A stretch of DNA of 64,000 nucleotides from Rhodococcus opacus. GTDB taxonomy: Bacteria > Actinomycetota > Actinomycetes > Mycobacteriales > Mycobacteriaceae. Each line of letters opens with the position of its first letter. Within the stretch, counting starts at the first letter, position 1. Shown here in pieces: positions 36,490-45,664 of this stretch. The position numbers and the translations under genes were made by a program. Location of the stretch: assembly GCF_012396235.1 (NCBI RefSeq), contig NZ_JAAXPA010000009.1, positions 233,090-297,089 on the forward strand, read 5' to 3'. The notes beneath the pieces are model-generated. The model was not told the origin of the DNA. It saw only the letters and a program-made list of their open reading frames with translations, and made no database searches.

Positions 36490-37128
36490 ATGTGCGTGCA
36501 GACAAACGCCGAACGGATACTCACCCACGCAGAAGGGGCTGTCCGTGAAGACGAGGCCCTCGGTGCGGCCAGGGAGCGGGCGGACGACCTCGGTGCCGGA
36601 CCGGTACCTCCCGCGGTCGGTGCTGCTCTAGCCCTGTTTGCCCGCATGCTGGACGCCAAGACGGTCGTCGAGGTCGGAACCGGCGCGGGTGTGAGCAGTT
36701 TGTGGCTGCTCCGGGGCATGCGCGAGGACGGCGTCCTCACCACCATCGACAGTGAACCCGAGCACCAGCGGGCCGCCAAGCTGTCGTTCCGGACCAACGA
36801 CATCGCACCGGCCCGGACACGGCTGATCAACGGCCGGGCACTCGACGTCCTGCCGCGGCTCGCCGACGGGGCGTACGACCTGGTGTTCGTCGACAGCGCA
36901 CCGGTCGATCACCCGCACTACGTCCGCGAAGGGGTCCGCCTGCTGCGTCCGGGCGGCGCCATCGTGCTGCACAACGCCCTGCACGGGGGGCGGGTCGTCG
37001 ACCCGAGCCAGCGTGACGCGGCGACCGTCGCCGTCCGCGAGGCCGCGAAGGCCCTCGCCGAGGACGACCAGTTGATCCGCGTGTTCCTGCCGATCGGCGA
37101 CGGACTGCTCTGCGCGTCCAAGCTCTGA
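36490..37128 (+). CDS. Class I SAM-dependent O-methyltransferase
   Basis: 212 residues. AdoMet-binding motif [15 protein letters not shown], motif with ITTIDSEP-like ([11 protein letters not shown]), and [17 protein letters not shown] resemble catechol/caffeoyl-CoA-type O-methyltransferases. Same position as Rv1220c, divergent from sigE. Substrate unknown. A small hairpin follows the stop. Confidence 0.85.
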   Translation: MCVQTNAERILTHAEGAVREDEALGAARERADDLGAGPVPPAVGAALALFARMLDAKTVVEVGTGAGVSSLWLLRGMREDGVLTTIDSEPEHQRAAKLSFRTNDIAPARTRLINGRALDVLPRLADGAYDLVFVDSAPVDHPHYVREGVRLLRPGGAIVLHNALHGGRVVDPSQRDAATVAVREAAKALAEDDQLIRVFLPIGDGLLCASKL

Positions 37129-37130
37129 GA

Positions 37131-37145
37131 GCCCCGTTCCGGGGC
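37131..37145. terminator. Short hairpin between methyltransferase and glgC
   Basis: GCCCCG-TTC-CGGGGC, 6-bp GC stem with a 3-nt loop in the 24-nt gap between convergent genes. Weak but well placed. Confidence 0.5.
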
Positions 37146-37152
37146 CCTCCCG

Positions 37153-38367
37153 CTAGATCCAGACGCCCTTGCCGATGGCGACGACGCCGCCGTTGCTGAC
37201 GGCGAAGCGTTGCTTGTCGCGCTCGAGGTCGACGCCGATGATTTCGCCGTCGCCGACGACCACGTTCTTGTCGAGGATGGCGCGGCGCACCACGGCGCCC
37301 TTGCCGATGCGCACACCGGGCATGAGGACGCTGCCCTCGACCGTCGCGCCGCTGTCGACCATCACGTTGGAGCTGAGCACGGAGTTGCGCACCGTGGCCG
37401 CCGACAGGATGCACCCGGCCCCGACCACGGACTCCTGCGCGAGGCCGCCCTGCACGAACTTGGCGGGCGCCAGGTTCTCCGTCTCACCGCGGATCGGCCA
37501 CCGGCGGTTGTAGAGGTTGAAGATCGGGTGGACCGACACGAGATCCATGTGGGCGTCGTAGAACGCGTCGAGCGTTCCCACGTCGCGCCAGTAGCCCCGG
37601 TCGCGGTCGGTGGCGCCGGGAACGATGTTGTCCTTGAAGTCGTACACGGACGCCTCGCCCGCCTCGACGAGCGCGGGGATGATGTCGCCGCCCATGTCGT
37701 GGTCGGAGTCGGAGTTCTCGGAGTCCGCCCGGATCGCGTCGACCAGCACCTTGGTGGTGAACACGTAGTTACCCATCGACGCGAACGTCATGTTGGGGTC
37801 GTCCGGGGTTCCCGGCGGATGCGCCGGCTTCTCGAGGAACTGGACGATGCGGCCCGACTCGTCGCTGTCGATACAACCGAACGCGAACGCCTCGCTGCGC
37901 GGCACCCGGATCCCGGCCACCGTCACGCCGGCACCCGACTCGATGTGGTGCTGCACCATCTGCTCCGGATCCATCCGGTACACGTGGTCGGCACCGAACA
38001 CGACGATGTACTCGGGATCCTCGTCGTAGACGAGGTTCAGCGACTGCAGGATCGCGTCCGCACTACCGGTGTACCAGCGCGGGCCCAGACGTTGCTGCGC
38101 GGGAACGGGAGTGATGTATTCACCCGCGAACCCGGACAGTCGCCACGTCTGAGAGATGTGGCGGTCCAACGAGTGCGACTTGTACTGCGTCAGAACACAC
38201 AGGCGGAGGTATCCCGCATTGACCAAATTGCTGAGCACGAAATCGATCAACCGGTAGGCGCCTCCGAAAGGCACAGCGGGCTTCGCCCGATCCGCGGTGA
38301 GCGGATAGAGACGTTTGCCCTCGCCGCCGGCGAGCACGATTCCAAGCACATGTGGCTGGCTCCTCAC
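37153..38367 (-). CDS. glgC: Glucose-1-phosphate adenylyltransferase
   Basis: 404 residues from GTG. The nucleotide loop is [13 protein letters not shown], then [19 protein letters not shown] and [14 protein letters not shown]; the C-terminal left-handed beta-helix carries hexapeptide repeats. It makes ADP-glucose for glycogen and, in actinobacteria, for maltose-1-phosphate. It is divergent from glgA/glgM across 121 nt. Confidence 0.95.
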   Translation of the reverse strand: MRSQPHVLGIVLAGGEGKRLYPLTADRAKPAVPFGGAYRLIDFVLSNLVNAGYLRLCVLTQYKSHSLDRHISQTWRLSGFAGEYITPVPAQQRLGPRWYTGSADAILQSLNLVYDEDPEYIVVFGADHVYRMDPEQMVQHHIESGAGVTVAGIRVPRSEAFAFGCIDSDESGRIVQFLEKPAHPPGTPDDPNMTFASMGNYVFTTKVLVDAIRADSENSDSDHDMGGDIIPALVEAGEASVYDFKDNIVPGATDRDRGYWRDVGTLDAFYDAHMDLVSVHPIFNLYNRRWPIRGETENLAPAKFVQGGLAQESVVGAGCILSAATVRNSVLSSNVMVDSGATVEGSVLMPGVRIGKGAVVRRAILDKNVVVGDGEIIGVDLERDKQRFAVSNGGVVAIGKGVWI

Positions 38368-38488
38368 CCTGTCAACCTATCGGGCGGCCACTCCCCCCGC
38401 CAGCGAAGCGCCGAGTCACCGTTTCTCCGATACCTGAATGTGTCCGAGAGCGGTGGCCCGAAGCGTCCCGGACGGTTACGTTAGGCCG

Positions 38489-39658
38489 GTGCGGGTGGCG
38501 ATGATGACCAAGGAATATCCACCGGAGATCTATGGCGGTGCGGGTGTACACGTCACCGAACTGGTTGCTCAGTTGAAGCAGCTGTGTGAGGTGGACGTGC
38601 ACTGTATGGGCGCTCCGCGCGTCGGAGCGGTCGTGCACACCCCCGATCCCGCGTTGGCCGGGGCCAATCCGGCACTCGCGACGCTGTCCGCCGAATTGCG
38701 CATGGCCGACGCCGCGACCGGTGCCGACGTCGTGCACTCCCACACCTGGTACACCGGCCTGGCGGGCCATCTGGCGTCCGCGTTGTACGACGTCCCCCAC
38801 ATCCTCACCGCCCACTCCCTCGAGCCACGGAGGCCGTGGAAGGCGGAGCAGCTGGGCGGCGGCTATCGCATCTCCTCGTGGTCGGAGCGCAACGCCGTCG
38901 AGCACGCCGACGCGGTGATCGCCGTGAGCGCCGGGATGCGACTCGACGTCCTCGACGCGTACCCGTTCGTCGACCCGCACCGGGTCCACGTGGTGCGCAA
39001 CGGGATCGACACGTCGGTCTGGCATGCGGGGCCCGCAGGTCCGAGAGACTCCGCCCTCGCGAAGATCGGCGTCGACCCGGACCAGCCGATGGTGGCGTTC
39101 GTCGGCCGCATCACCCGGCAGAAGGGTGTCGGTCATCTGATCGCCGCAGCCCACCACTTCGCGCCCGAGATCCAGTTGGTGCTGTGCGCGGGCGCACCCG
39201 ACACCCCGGAGATCGCCGCCGAGACCGAGCAGGCCGTGGCCGCGCTCGCCGCGCACCGGGGCAACGTGTTCTGGGTGCGGGAAATGCTGCCCACCGACCA
39301 GGTGCGGGAGATCCTGTCGGCCGCAACCGTCTTCGTGTGCCCGTCCGTGTACGAGCCGCTGGGGATCGTGAACCTCGAGGCCATGGCCTGCGAGACCGCG
39401 GTCGTGGCGTCCGACGTCGGCGGTATCCCCGAGGTGGTGGAGGACGGGGTCACCGGCCGTCTGGTGCACTACAACTCGTACGAGCCCGAGGCGTTCGAAC
39501 AGGCGCTGGCCGAGTCGGTCAACGCAATCGCCGCCGACGTCGGCACCGCCCAGGCGATGGGCAAGGCCGGACGGGCGCGGGCGATCGCCGAGTTCTCCTG
39601 GGCGGCCATCGCACAGCAGACCCTCGACGTCTACCAGGACGCGCTGTCGAGGCGCTGA
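38489..39658 (+). CDS. glgM: GT4 glycosyltransferase GlgA/GlgM (glycogen synthase or maltose-1-phosphate synthase)
   Basis: 389 residues from GTG at 38489 (VRVAMMTKEYPPE). GT4/GT-B fold: N-terminal YGGAGVHV, HSHTWYTG-like, VGRITRQKGVGHL and the E-x7-E of EPLGIVNLEA. The actinobacterial orthologue joins ADP-glucose and glucose-1-phosphate to maltose-1-phosphate for the GlgE route; older annotation calls it glycogen synthase. The choice rests on family knowledge, not on residues I can test here. Confidence 0.88.
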   Translation: MRVAMMTKEYPPEIYGGAGVHVTELVAQLKQLCEVDVHCMGAPRVGAVVHTPDPALAGANPALATLSAELRMADAATGADVVHSHTWYTGLAGHLASALYDVPHILTAHSLEPRRPWKAEQLGGGYRISSWSERNAVEHADAVIAVSAGMRLDVLDAYPFVDPHRVHVVRNGIDTSVWHAGPAGPRDSALAKIGVDPDQPMVAFVGRITRQKGVGHLIAAAHHFAPEIQLVLCAGAPDTPEIAAETEQAVAALAAHRGNVFWVREMLPTDQVREILSAATVFVCPSVYEPLGIVNLEAMACETAVVASDVGGIPEVVEDGVTGRLVHYNSYEPEAFEQALAESVNAIAADVGTAQAMGKAGRARAIAEFSWAAIAQQTLDVYQDALSRR

Positions 39659-39667
39659 CCGAGGTGT

Positions 39668-40510
39668 TCAGAGCCGGGCGTAGGTGGACACCGTCACCGA
39701 CGCCGTCACCGGATAGTCCTGCGGCAGCGCGGCGATCGAGGATGCGAGCCGGTCGGGGGTGAGGTGCCGCGCCGACGGCCCCATCCCGACGAGCCGGGCC
39801 ACGTCGAGGTGCGACAACGACATCAGGTACTCCACGGCCGCGTGGTCGGTGCGCTCGAACCGCCCGGACATCGCGGCCCCGAGCCGCTCGACCTTCCGGT
39901 TGTCCACCCGGACCATGCCGAGCAGGTCCACGAGCTCCCCCAGGTGCCGCTCGGTGGGGGTGAGGACCACCAGGGAGCCGCGCTCGCCGAGCACCCGGTG
40001 TGCCTCGTCGGCGTTGCGCGGCGCGAACACGCACAGTACGTGGCTGAGCACGTGGTCCCGCACCGGAAGGTGTTGCCACACGTCGGCAACCACTGCGCCG
40101 GCGTGTGGGTGGGCCTTGGCGATGCGCCGCGCCGCGTACTTGGACACGTCGAGTCCGATTCCCCGGCCGGTCGGGACGGCGTCGAGGACGCGCGCCAGGT
40201 AGTGGCCTGTGCCCGCGCCGATCTCGAGGATCCGGGGATCGTCGCCGGGCCCGGTGCCCGCCACCACCGCGTCGGCGACGGCGTCCATCAGCGGATCGAA
40301 GCTGCCGCCGCCGAGGAAGTCCGCACGTGCGGCGATCATTTCGGGGCTGTCGCCGTCGAACTTGCCACCGGCCCCGGTCATCAGACTCACGTAACCCTGA
40401 CGCGCCACATCGAAGGCATGCCCCTGGTCGCACAGGATCGCGCCTTCGTCGAGTTCCACGCGAGACCGGCACTGCGGGCACGCCAGCAGGTCGGTCACAT
40501 CGGCCAGCAC
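39668..40510 (-). CDS. RlmA-like 23S rRNA guanine-N1 methyltransferase
   Basis: 280 residues from GTG at 40510, where GGGAGG is at proper distance; an upstream GTG at 40537 would add nine residues. The N-terminal zinc ribbon has CPQC and later CDQGH. The AdoMet domain shows ILEIGAGTGHYLARVL and LCVFAPRN. RlmA/TlrB enzymes methylate G745 or G748 of 23S rRNA, the latter giving tylosin-type resistance. Specificity is not resolved. Confidence 0.85.
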   Translation of the reverse strand: MLADVTDLLACPQCRSRVELDEGAILCDQGHAFDVARQGYVSLMTGAGGKFDGDSPEMIAARADFLGGGSFDPLMDAVADAVVAGTGPGDDPRILEIGAGTGHYLARVLDAVPTGRGIGLDVSKYAARRIAKAHPHAGAVVADVWQHLPVRDHVLSHVLCVFAPRNADEAHRVLGERGSLVVLTPTERHLGELVDLLGMVRVDNRKVERLGAAMSGRFERTDHAAVEYLMSLSHLDVARLVGMGPSARHLTPDRLASSIAALPQDYPVTASVTVSTYARL

Positions 40511-40541
40511 GAACGTTCGCCTCCCGGTTCCGGACACGGAA

Positions 40542-40574
40542 CAGGCCCCGCACCGAGAACGGCGACGGGGCCTG
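40542..40574 (-). terminator. Hairpin after DUF3117 gene
   Basis: Perfect 9-bp arms CAGGCCCCG (40542-40550) and CGGGGCCTG (40566-40574) with a 15-nt loop, between two same-strand genes. Confidence 0.6.
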
Positions 40575-40600
40575 CCCTGTGAGGTTCTCTCCGCACTCGA

Positions 40601-40768
40601 CTAACTGGTGACGCCCTTGAGCTCTTCACCGAGTGCGGCAGCTTCCTCCGGGGTGAGCTCGACAACCAGACGTCCACCACCCTCGAGCGGAACCCGCATG
40701 ACGATTCCTCGTCCCTCTTTGGTTGCTTCGAGGGGACCGTCCCCGGTCCGGGGCTTCATGGCCGCCAT
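40601..40768 (-). CDS. DUF3117 small protein
   Basis: 55 residues, MAAMKPRTGDGPLEATKEG at the start, then a short beta-rich part and LTPEEAAALGEELK. This tiny family is nearly invariant in actinobacteria and sits here between tagA and the methyltransferase, as Rv1211. Function unknown. A longer open frame extends upstream but lacks the conserved start. Confidence 0.88.
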   Translation of the reverse strand: MAAMKPRTGDGPLEATKEGRGIVMRVPLEGGGRLVVELTPEEAAALGEELKGVTS

Positions 40769-40918
40769 CCTCTGCTCCCTCCAGATCTGCGCTGCCTGCT
40801 TGCGCCTCGACAAATTTTGGCACCCCGCCAACACTCGGCGAGGCTTGTGACATCCATTCTTCCCTATGGACACGAGTACCGGGAACCTGAGTCACGAATA
40901 GGCAGGTCCACCGGCACT

Positions 40919-41494
40919 TCAGGCAGTGATCGGGACCCAGCAGGCGGCCACGTGGTCGTCCACCATCCCGGTGGCCTGCATGAGTGCATAAGCCGTGGTA
41001 GGGCCCACAAATTTGAACCCTCGGCGCTTCAATTCCTTCGCCATCGCGGTGGACTCCGGTGTGACGGCCGGGACGTCGTTCACCGTGGCGAGGCGGCTCG
41101 GGCGCGGCGGCGGGGCGAACGACCACAGCAGGGTGTCGAGGTCGGTGTCCGACAACTCCAGGAGGGCCCGCGCATTGCTCACCGACGCCTCGATCTTGGC
41201 CCGGTTCCGCACGATCGAAGCGTCCTCGAGCAGGCGCGCCACGTCCCGTTCCGTGTACCGGGCCACCGCCTCCGGATCGAACCCGGCGAACGCGGCCCGG
41301 AAGGCCTCGCGCTTGCGGAGAATCGTGATCCACGACAGTCCCGACTGGAACGCTTCGAGGCACAGCCTTTCGTACAACTCGTCGCGGCCGTGCAGCGGAC
41401 GACCCCACTCGAGGTCGTGGTAGTCCCGGTACAGCCGGGACCCGTCCGTGTCGACCGCCCACGCGCACCGCACCCGGTCCTCGGGGGCTGTCAC
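40919..41494 (-). CDS. tagA: DNA-3-methyladenine glycosylase I
   Basis: 191 residues from GTG. RCAWAVDTDGSRLYRDYHD (start, zinc Cys), EWGRPLHGRDELYERLCLEAFQSGLSW and RRGFKFVGPTTAYALMQATGMVDDH are diagnostic of TagI. It removes 3-methyladenine in base-excision repair. Zinc ligands at the C-terminus are HVAACW. Start overlaps the DivIVA-like gene's stop. Confidence 0.93.
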   Translation of the reverse strand: MTAPEDRVRCAWAVDTDGSRLYRDYHDLEWGRPLHGRDELYERLCLEAFQSGLSWITILRKREAFRAAFAGFDPEAVARYTERDVARLLEDASIVRNRAKIEASVSNARALLELSDTDLDTLLWSFAPPPRPSRLATVNDVPAVTPESTAMAKELKRRGFKFVGPTTAYALMQATGMVDDHVAACWVPITA

Positions 41495-41802
41495 GAGGCA
41501 TCCCCCGGCCGTTCGGACGCGGCTTCGACCGCCGCCAACTGCTCACGCAGCGAATCGATTTCACGGCCCAGCCGGGACAGCGCCCAGTCGACCTCGCTGG
41601 CCTTGTACCCCCGCAGCGTCTGCTGGAATCGCAACGCCTCCACGTCAGCGCCCGTCACGCCCTCGGCAGGCAGGGCCGTGAGTGTGGTGCCGGGCGGCAG
41701 GGGCGCGAGTTCCTCGGAACGGCCGAACACCGCACTGGCGGCGAGGAACAGCATCGCGCCGACAAACGCCATGACGAGCAGATAGAGCAGGGCTGTCACC
41801 AT
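41491..41802 (-). CDS. DivIVA-domain membrane protein
   Basis: 103 residues. One N-terminal span (about 4-27), a linker, then the DivIVA-like motif LRFQQTLRGYKASEVDWALSRL and a coiled coil. Small tail-in-cytoplasm proteins of this type are linked to polar growth. Same place as Rv1209. Confidence 0.8.
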   Translation of the reverse strand: MVTALLYLLVMAFVGAMLFLAASAVFGRSEELAPLPPGTTLTALPAEGVTGADVEALRFQQTLRGYKASEVDWALSRLGREIDSLREQLAAVEAASERPGDAS

Positions 41803-41854
41803 GCCCCGATCCTGTCACGGACGTCCGACAGCAACCTCCCTCAGGTGCGCGCGG

Positions 41855-42814
41855 TCAGGGGCACACCGTGTTCATCGGTGGGCGATCGGCCAGCGCGACG
41901 TCCGTCGTCGTAGGAACGAAGGAGTCGCCGTCCACCAGGAACTGGGTCAGACCCGCCCCGGAGTCGGGCACCCCGCAGCGCCGCATCATCGTGCCGATGA
42001 TCTGCCTGCTCATCACCCCGAGTTCGGACAGCGGGCGGTTGCGGTGCTTGCGCACCCCCAGATTGACCTGGCCGATCGCTCCGAGCCCGAGACGGTCGTA
42101 CGTGTCGAGCAGCAGGCCGATCTCGACGCCGTAGCCGGGGGCGAACGGAACCGCCGACAGCAACTCCCGGGTGCCCGCATACTCGCCGCCCAGCGGCTGC
42201 AGCACGCACGTCAGCTCCGGCCGGAGCGAGGCCAGCATGGGACGCGCCACGAGCTCGGTCACCCGGCCACCTCCGTTGGCGTCCTCCGTGCCGCTCAGGC
42301 GGAGCGGACGGCGGTAGTAGCCCTTCACGAGATGGATGCCGTCGGCCGTCAGCAGCGGTCCCAGCAGCTTCGGGACGAAGGCCGGATCCGGGTTGATGAG
42401 ATCCGAGTCGACGAAGGCGATGAGGTCACCGGTGCTCGCGGCGACGGAACGCCACAGCACCTCGCCCTTGCCCGCCACGGGCGGGAACGCCGGCACCGCC
42501 TCCTCCCGGCTGATGACGGTGGCGCCCGCCGCGCGTGCGCGTTCCGCCGTCAGGTCCGTCGATCCGGAATCGAGCACGATCAACTCGTCCACCAGACCAC
42601 CGAGCAACGGGTGGATCGTATCCACCACCGCGGCGACGGTCTCCTCCTCGTTGAGCGCCGGCAAGACCACCGACACGGTGCGCCCGGCCTTGGCCCGTTC
42701 GAGTTCGGCGATGCTCCACGACGGCTGGTCCCAGCTGTTCGCCTCGGCCCAGCTGCGAGGGGTCCGCTCCTCCGCCACCATCGTGCGGGCCGCCCGGGCC
42801 CCCACGGCACTCAT
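41855..42814 (-). CDS. gpgS: Glucosyl-3-phosphoglycerate synthase
   Basis: 319 residues; the start overlaps folP2 by ATGA, and a longer frame exists only because of that overlap. GT81 motifs: SVVLPALNEEETV, ELIVLDSGSTD, the metal motif FVDSDL and GVEIGLLLDTYDRLG. It transfers glucose from a nucleotide sugar to 3-phosphoglycerate, the first step to methylglucose lipopolysaccharide in mycobacteria. Confidence 0.93.
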   Translation of the reverse strand: MSAVGARAARTMVAEERTPRSWAEANSWDQPSWSIAELERAKAGRTVSVVLPALNEEETVAAVVDTIHPLLGGLVDELIVLDSGSTDLTAERARAAGATVISREEAVPAFPPVAGKGEVLWRSVAASTGDLIAFVDSDLINPDPAFVPKLLGPLLTADGIHLVKGYYRRPLRLSGTEDANGGGRVTELVARPMLASLRPELTCVLQPLGGEYAGTRELLSAVPFAPGYGVEIGLLLDTYDRLGLGAIGQVNLGVRKHRNRPLSELGVMSRQIIGTMMRRCGVPDSGAGLTQFLVDGDSFVPTTTDVALADRPPMNTVCP

Positions 42815-43710
42815 GCCAGCCCCCGCACGGTGCGGGACGGTGCGCGCCGGCCTTGAATCGCGGCCACCATGTCCACCACTCGACGCGTGGGGGCAACTTC
42901 GTGGACACGGAAGACACGGGCGCCTCCTGCGGCGGCCATCGCTGTCGCTGCCAATGTTCCCTCCAACCGCTCGACGAGATCTACCCCTAGAGTCTCCCCG
43001 ACGAAGTCCTTGTTGCTCAGCGCCATGAGCACTGGCCATCCGGTATTTACAAGATCTTCCATTCGCCGCAACAACTCGAGCCCGTGATAGGTGTTTTTCC
43101 CGAAATCGTGGGTCGGATCGATGAGGATCGAATCGGCGGGCACACCCAGCCGGGCCGCGTTCTCGGCGGCCGACACCACTTCCCGGAGGACGTCCGCGAC
43201 GACGTCGGTGTAGCGGACACGGAACGGCCGGGTCCGCGGAACCGCTCCCCCAGTGTGTGAGCAGACGATGCCGGCGCCCGTCTCCGCGGCGACCTCGACG
43301 AGCGCAGGGTCGGCGCCGGCCCACGTGTCGTTGATGAGATCGGCGCCCTCGGCGACGGCGAGCCGGGCCACGTCGCTGCGCCAGGTGTCGACGCTGATGA
43401 GCAATTCCGGGTAGCGCTCGCGGATCGCGGCCACGAACGGCACCACCCGCCGGGTCTCCTCCGCGGAGTCGACGACGTCACCCGGTCCGGCCTTCACACC
43501 CCCGATGTCGACGAGGTCGGCACCCTCGTCCACAGCCCGTTCGACCGCCGACATGGCGGCGGAATCGGTGAATGTGGCACCGCGGTCGTAGAACGAATCG
43601 GGTGTCCGGTTCACGATGGCCATCACCAGCGCACGATCGACCGCCACGGGGCGCCCACACAGCGTGGGCGACGGGTGGTCGGGCGCGGGCGGTACGTCGG
43701 TCTCGGCCAT
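42811..43710 (-). CDS. folP2: Dihydropteroate synthase-like protein FolP2
   Basis: 299 residues, start chosen at MAETDVPP. Pterin-binding TIM-barrel features: MAIVNRTPDSFYDRG, GADLVDIGGVKAGPG, LISVDTWRSDVARLA and INDTWAG. The usual Asn and Lys-Arg motif region is altered (LMALSNKDFVGE). In mycobacteria FolP2 lacks detectable DHPS activity and is co-located with gpgS, so a role in methylglucose lipopolysaccharide-linked metabolism rather than folate is possible. Confidence 0.85.
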   Translation of the reverse strand: MAETDVPPAPDHPSPTLCGRPVAVDRALVMAIVNRTPDSFYDRGATFTDSAAMSAVERAVDEGADLVDIGGVKAGPGDVVDSAEETRRVVPFVAAIRERYPELLISVDTWRSDVARLAVAEGADLINDTWAGADPALVEVAAETGAGIVCSHTGGAVPRTRPFRVRYTDVVADVLREVVSAAENAARLGVPADSILIDPTHDFGKNTYHGLELLRRMEDLVNTGWPVLMALSNKDFVGETLGVDLVERLEGTLAATAMAAAGGARVFRVHEVAPTRRVVDMVAAIQGRRAPSRTVRGLA

Positions 43711-43745
43711 GTCACCAATATTGGCACGCAGCGAAATCGAAACCA

Positions 43746-43791
43746 CCCGTGAGTACTTGTTAACGGCGGGCGGTTAACAAGTACTCACGGG
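43746..43791. terminator. 19-bp perfect inverted repeat between fadD6 and folP2
   Basis: Arms 43746-43764 and 43773-43791 are exact complements around an 8-nt GC loop. It follows the fadD6 stop by 13 nt and precedes the folP2 start by 35 nt on the same strand, so it may end fadD6 transcripts. It is unusually AT-containing (GAGTACTTGTTAAC) and could instead be an operator. Confidence 0.65.
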
Positions 43792-43804
43792 CGGCGTAGC
43801 CGCA

Positions 43805-45580
43805 TCACCCCTTGGGCAGCGAACCCTTCGCCACTTCGTCGACGTACCCGTCGTACGAGGGCTTGTAGCCGTCGCTGCGCCCGGACAGCACGTGCAACGT
43901 GTCGGTGTCCTCGACGTCGTAACCCTCCTTGCGGAGTTCCACCTTGCGGCTCTTGAACGTCGACGTCTGCTCGAGGGAATCGACGACGCGGACGAACAGC
44001 GGCACCGCGTACGACGGCAGCCGCTGGAACAGCAACTCCGCGACGTCGGCGCCGTCGAACTTCTCGTTCTCGTGCAACGTCACCGCGGCCATCCCCGCGC
44101 GACCGTCGGTCCCGGGGATCTCGACGCCGTAGACGACGGCGTGCTCGACCGCCGGATGCGCGAGGAGTGCGCCCTCGACCTCGGTGGTCGCGACGTTCTC
44201 CCCCTTCCAGCGGAACGTGTCGCCGAGCCGGTCGACGAACGCCACGTGCGACCAGCCCTGGCGGCGCACCAGGTCGCCGGTGTCGAACCAGCAGTCGCCG
44301 TCGTCGAAGCCGTCGCGGACGAGTTTCTTGTCGGTGGCCTCCTCGTCGGTGTATCCGTCGAACGGCGCACGGTCCGTCACCTTCGACAGCAGCAGTCCGA
44401 CGTCGCCGGTGCGTACCTTCCGCAGCTTGCCGTCGGAGTGCCGCCGGGGCGATCCGCTGTCCTCGTCGTACTCGACCACCGCGTGCGGCAGGGGGCAGAT
44501 GCCTGCCGTCCGGTCGACGTTGAGGGCGTTGACGAACGCGATGTTGCACTCGCTGGCGCCGTAGAACTCGGCGACCCGGGAGATCCCGAACCGGGTGGTG
44601 AACTCGGACCAGATCTCCGGACGGAGACCGTTCCCGACCATCAGCCGGATGGAGTTGTCGCGGTCGCCGGGCTTCTCGGGCTGGTTCAGCAGGTACCGGC
44701 ACAGCTCGCCGATGTAGGTGAACCCGGTGGCCCGGTTCAGTTCGACGTCGGCCCAGAACTTGGACGCCGAGAACTGCTTGCCCAGTGCGAGCGTCGCACC
44801 CGACCCGAGCACCGAGGACAGCGACACCGTCAGCGCGTTGTTGTGATAGAGCGGCAGGCAGCAGTACAGGACGTCGCTGCCGCGCAGCCGGACGCCCATG
44901 TTGCCGAGTCCGGACATGCTCTTGAGCCAGCGGAAGTGGCTCATCAGGCTGGCCTTCGGCAGTCCCGTGGTGCCGGAGGTAAAGATGTAGAAGGCCTTCT
45001 CCCGGGCCTGGATCTGCTCGCACACCTCGGGGTTGTCGTCCCCGGCCTTCTCGGCGAGACGGTCGAGGTCGTCGAAGTACAGCACCGAGGGCACGGCGGG
45101 TGGTTCGTCGAGCGAGTCCATGGCCTCGCTCGACGCCTCGGACGCCACCAGGACCCGGCTGTCGAGCAGCGAGATGCTGTGGGCGAGCACGTCTCCGCGC
45201 TGGTTGTGATTCAGCATCCCGGCGGCGGCGCCGATCTTGACCGCGGCGAGTGCGATGAGCAGCGTCTCGGGTGAGTTCTTACCGAGGATCCCGACGACGT
45301 CCCCGCGTGCCACGCCGAGGTCGGCGAGCACGTGCGCGTAGCGGTTCACGCGGATGTTGGCGTTCCGGTAGCTCAGCGATTCGCCCTCGAACCGCAGGAA
45401 CGTGCGGCGCGGGTGCGCCGCGGCGGCGCGCTGGAAGACCAGGCCGATCGATTCCCTCGCGTCGGGGGTCCGGATCAGGCCGAGGACCCCTCTCGCCATG
45501 ATCGGCAGCTCCGGAATCATGGCCGGCAGCCGCCTTGCGAGGTCGACCACCCCGATCGTCGAACGAGCTTCAGAACGCAT
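43805..45580 (-). CDS. fadD6: Long-chain acyl-CoA synthetase/ligase (FATP-like)
   Basis: 591 residues. AMP-binding core FIFTSGTTGLPKASL-like (YIFTSGTTGLPKASL), EFYGASECNIAF, CWFDTGDLVRRQGW and FRWKGENVATTEVE. It activates long-chain acids to CoA thioesters, and in the FATP branch couples this to uptake. Membrane-associated by family. Position next to folP2 as in M. tuberculosis. Confidence 0.9.
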   Translation of the reverse strand: MRSEARSTIGVVDLARRLPAMIPELPIMARGVLGLIRTPDARESIGLVFQRAAAAHPRRTFLRFEGESLSYRNANIRVNRYAHVLADLGVARGDVVGILGKNSPETLLIALAAVKIGAAAGMLNHNQRGDVLAHSISLLDSRVLVASEASSEAMDSLDEPPAVPSVLYFDDLDRLAEKAGDDNPEVCEQIQAREKAFYIFTSGTTGLPKASLMSHFRWLKSMSGLGNMGVRLRGSDVLYCCLPLYHNNALTVSLSSVLGSGATLALGKQFSASKFWADVELNRATGFTYIGELCRYLLNQPEKPGDRDNSIRLMVGNGLRPEIWSEFTTRFGISRVAEFYGASECNIAFVNALNVDRTAGICPLPHAVVEYDEDSGSPRRHSDGKLRKVRTGDVGLLLSKVTDRAPFDGYTDEEATDKKLVRDGFDDGDCWFDTGDLVRRQGWSHVAFVDRLGDTFRWKGENVATTEVEGALLAHPAVEHAVVYGVEIPGTDGRAGMAAVTLHENEKFDGADVAELLFQRLPSYAVPLFVRVVDSLEQTSTFKSRKVELRKEGYDVEDTDTLHVLSGRSDGYKPSYDGYVDEVAKGSLPKG

Positions 45581-45664
45581 GACATCCCCTCAGGCCTGCA
45601 GTATGAGTCAGGTCACCTTACTGCACGGTAACAACGTGCGCCACGACGCGGACCGGGCGGCGCC

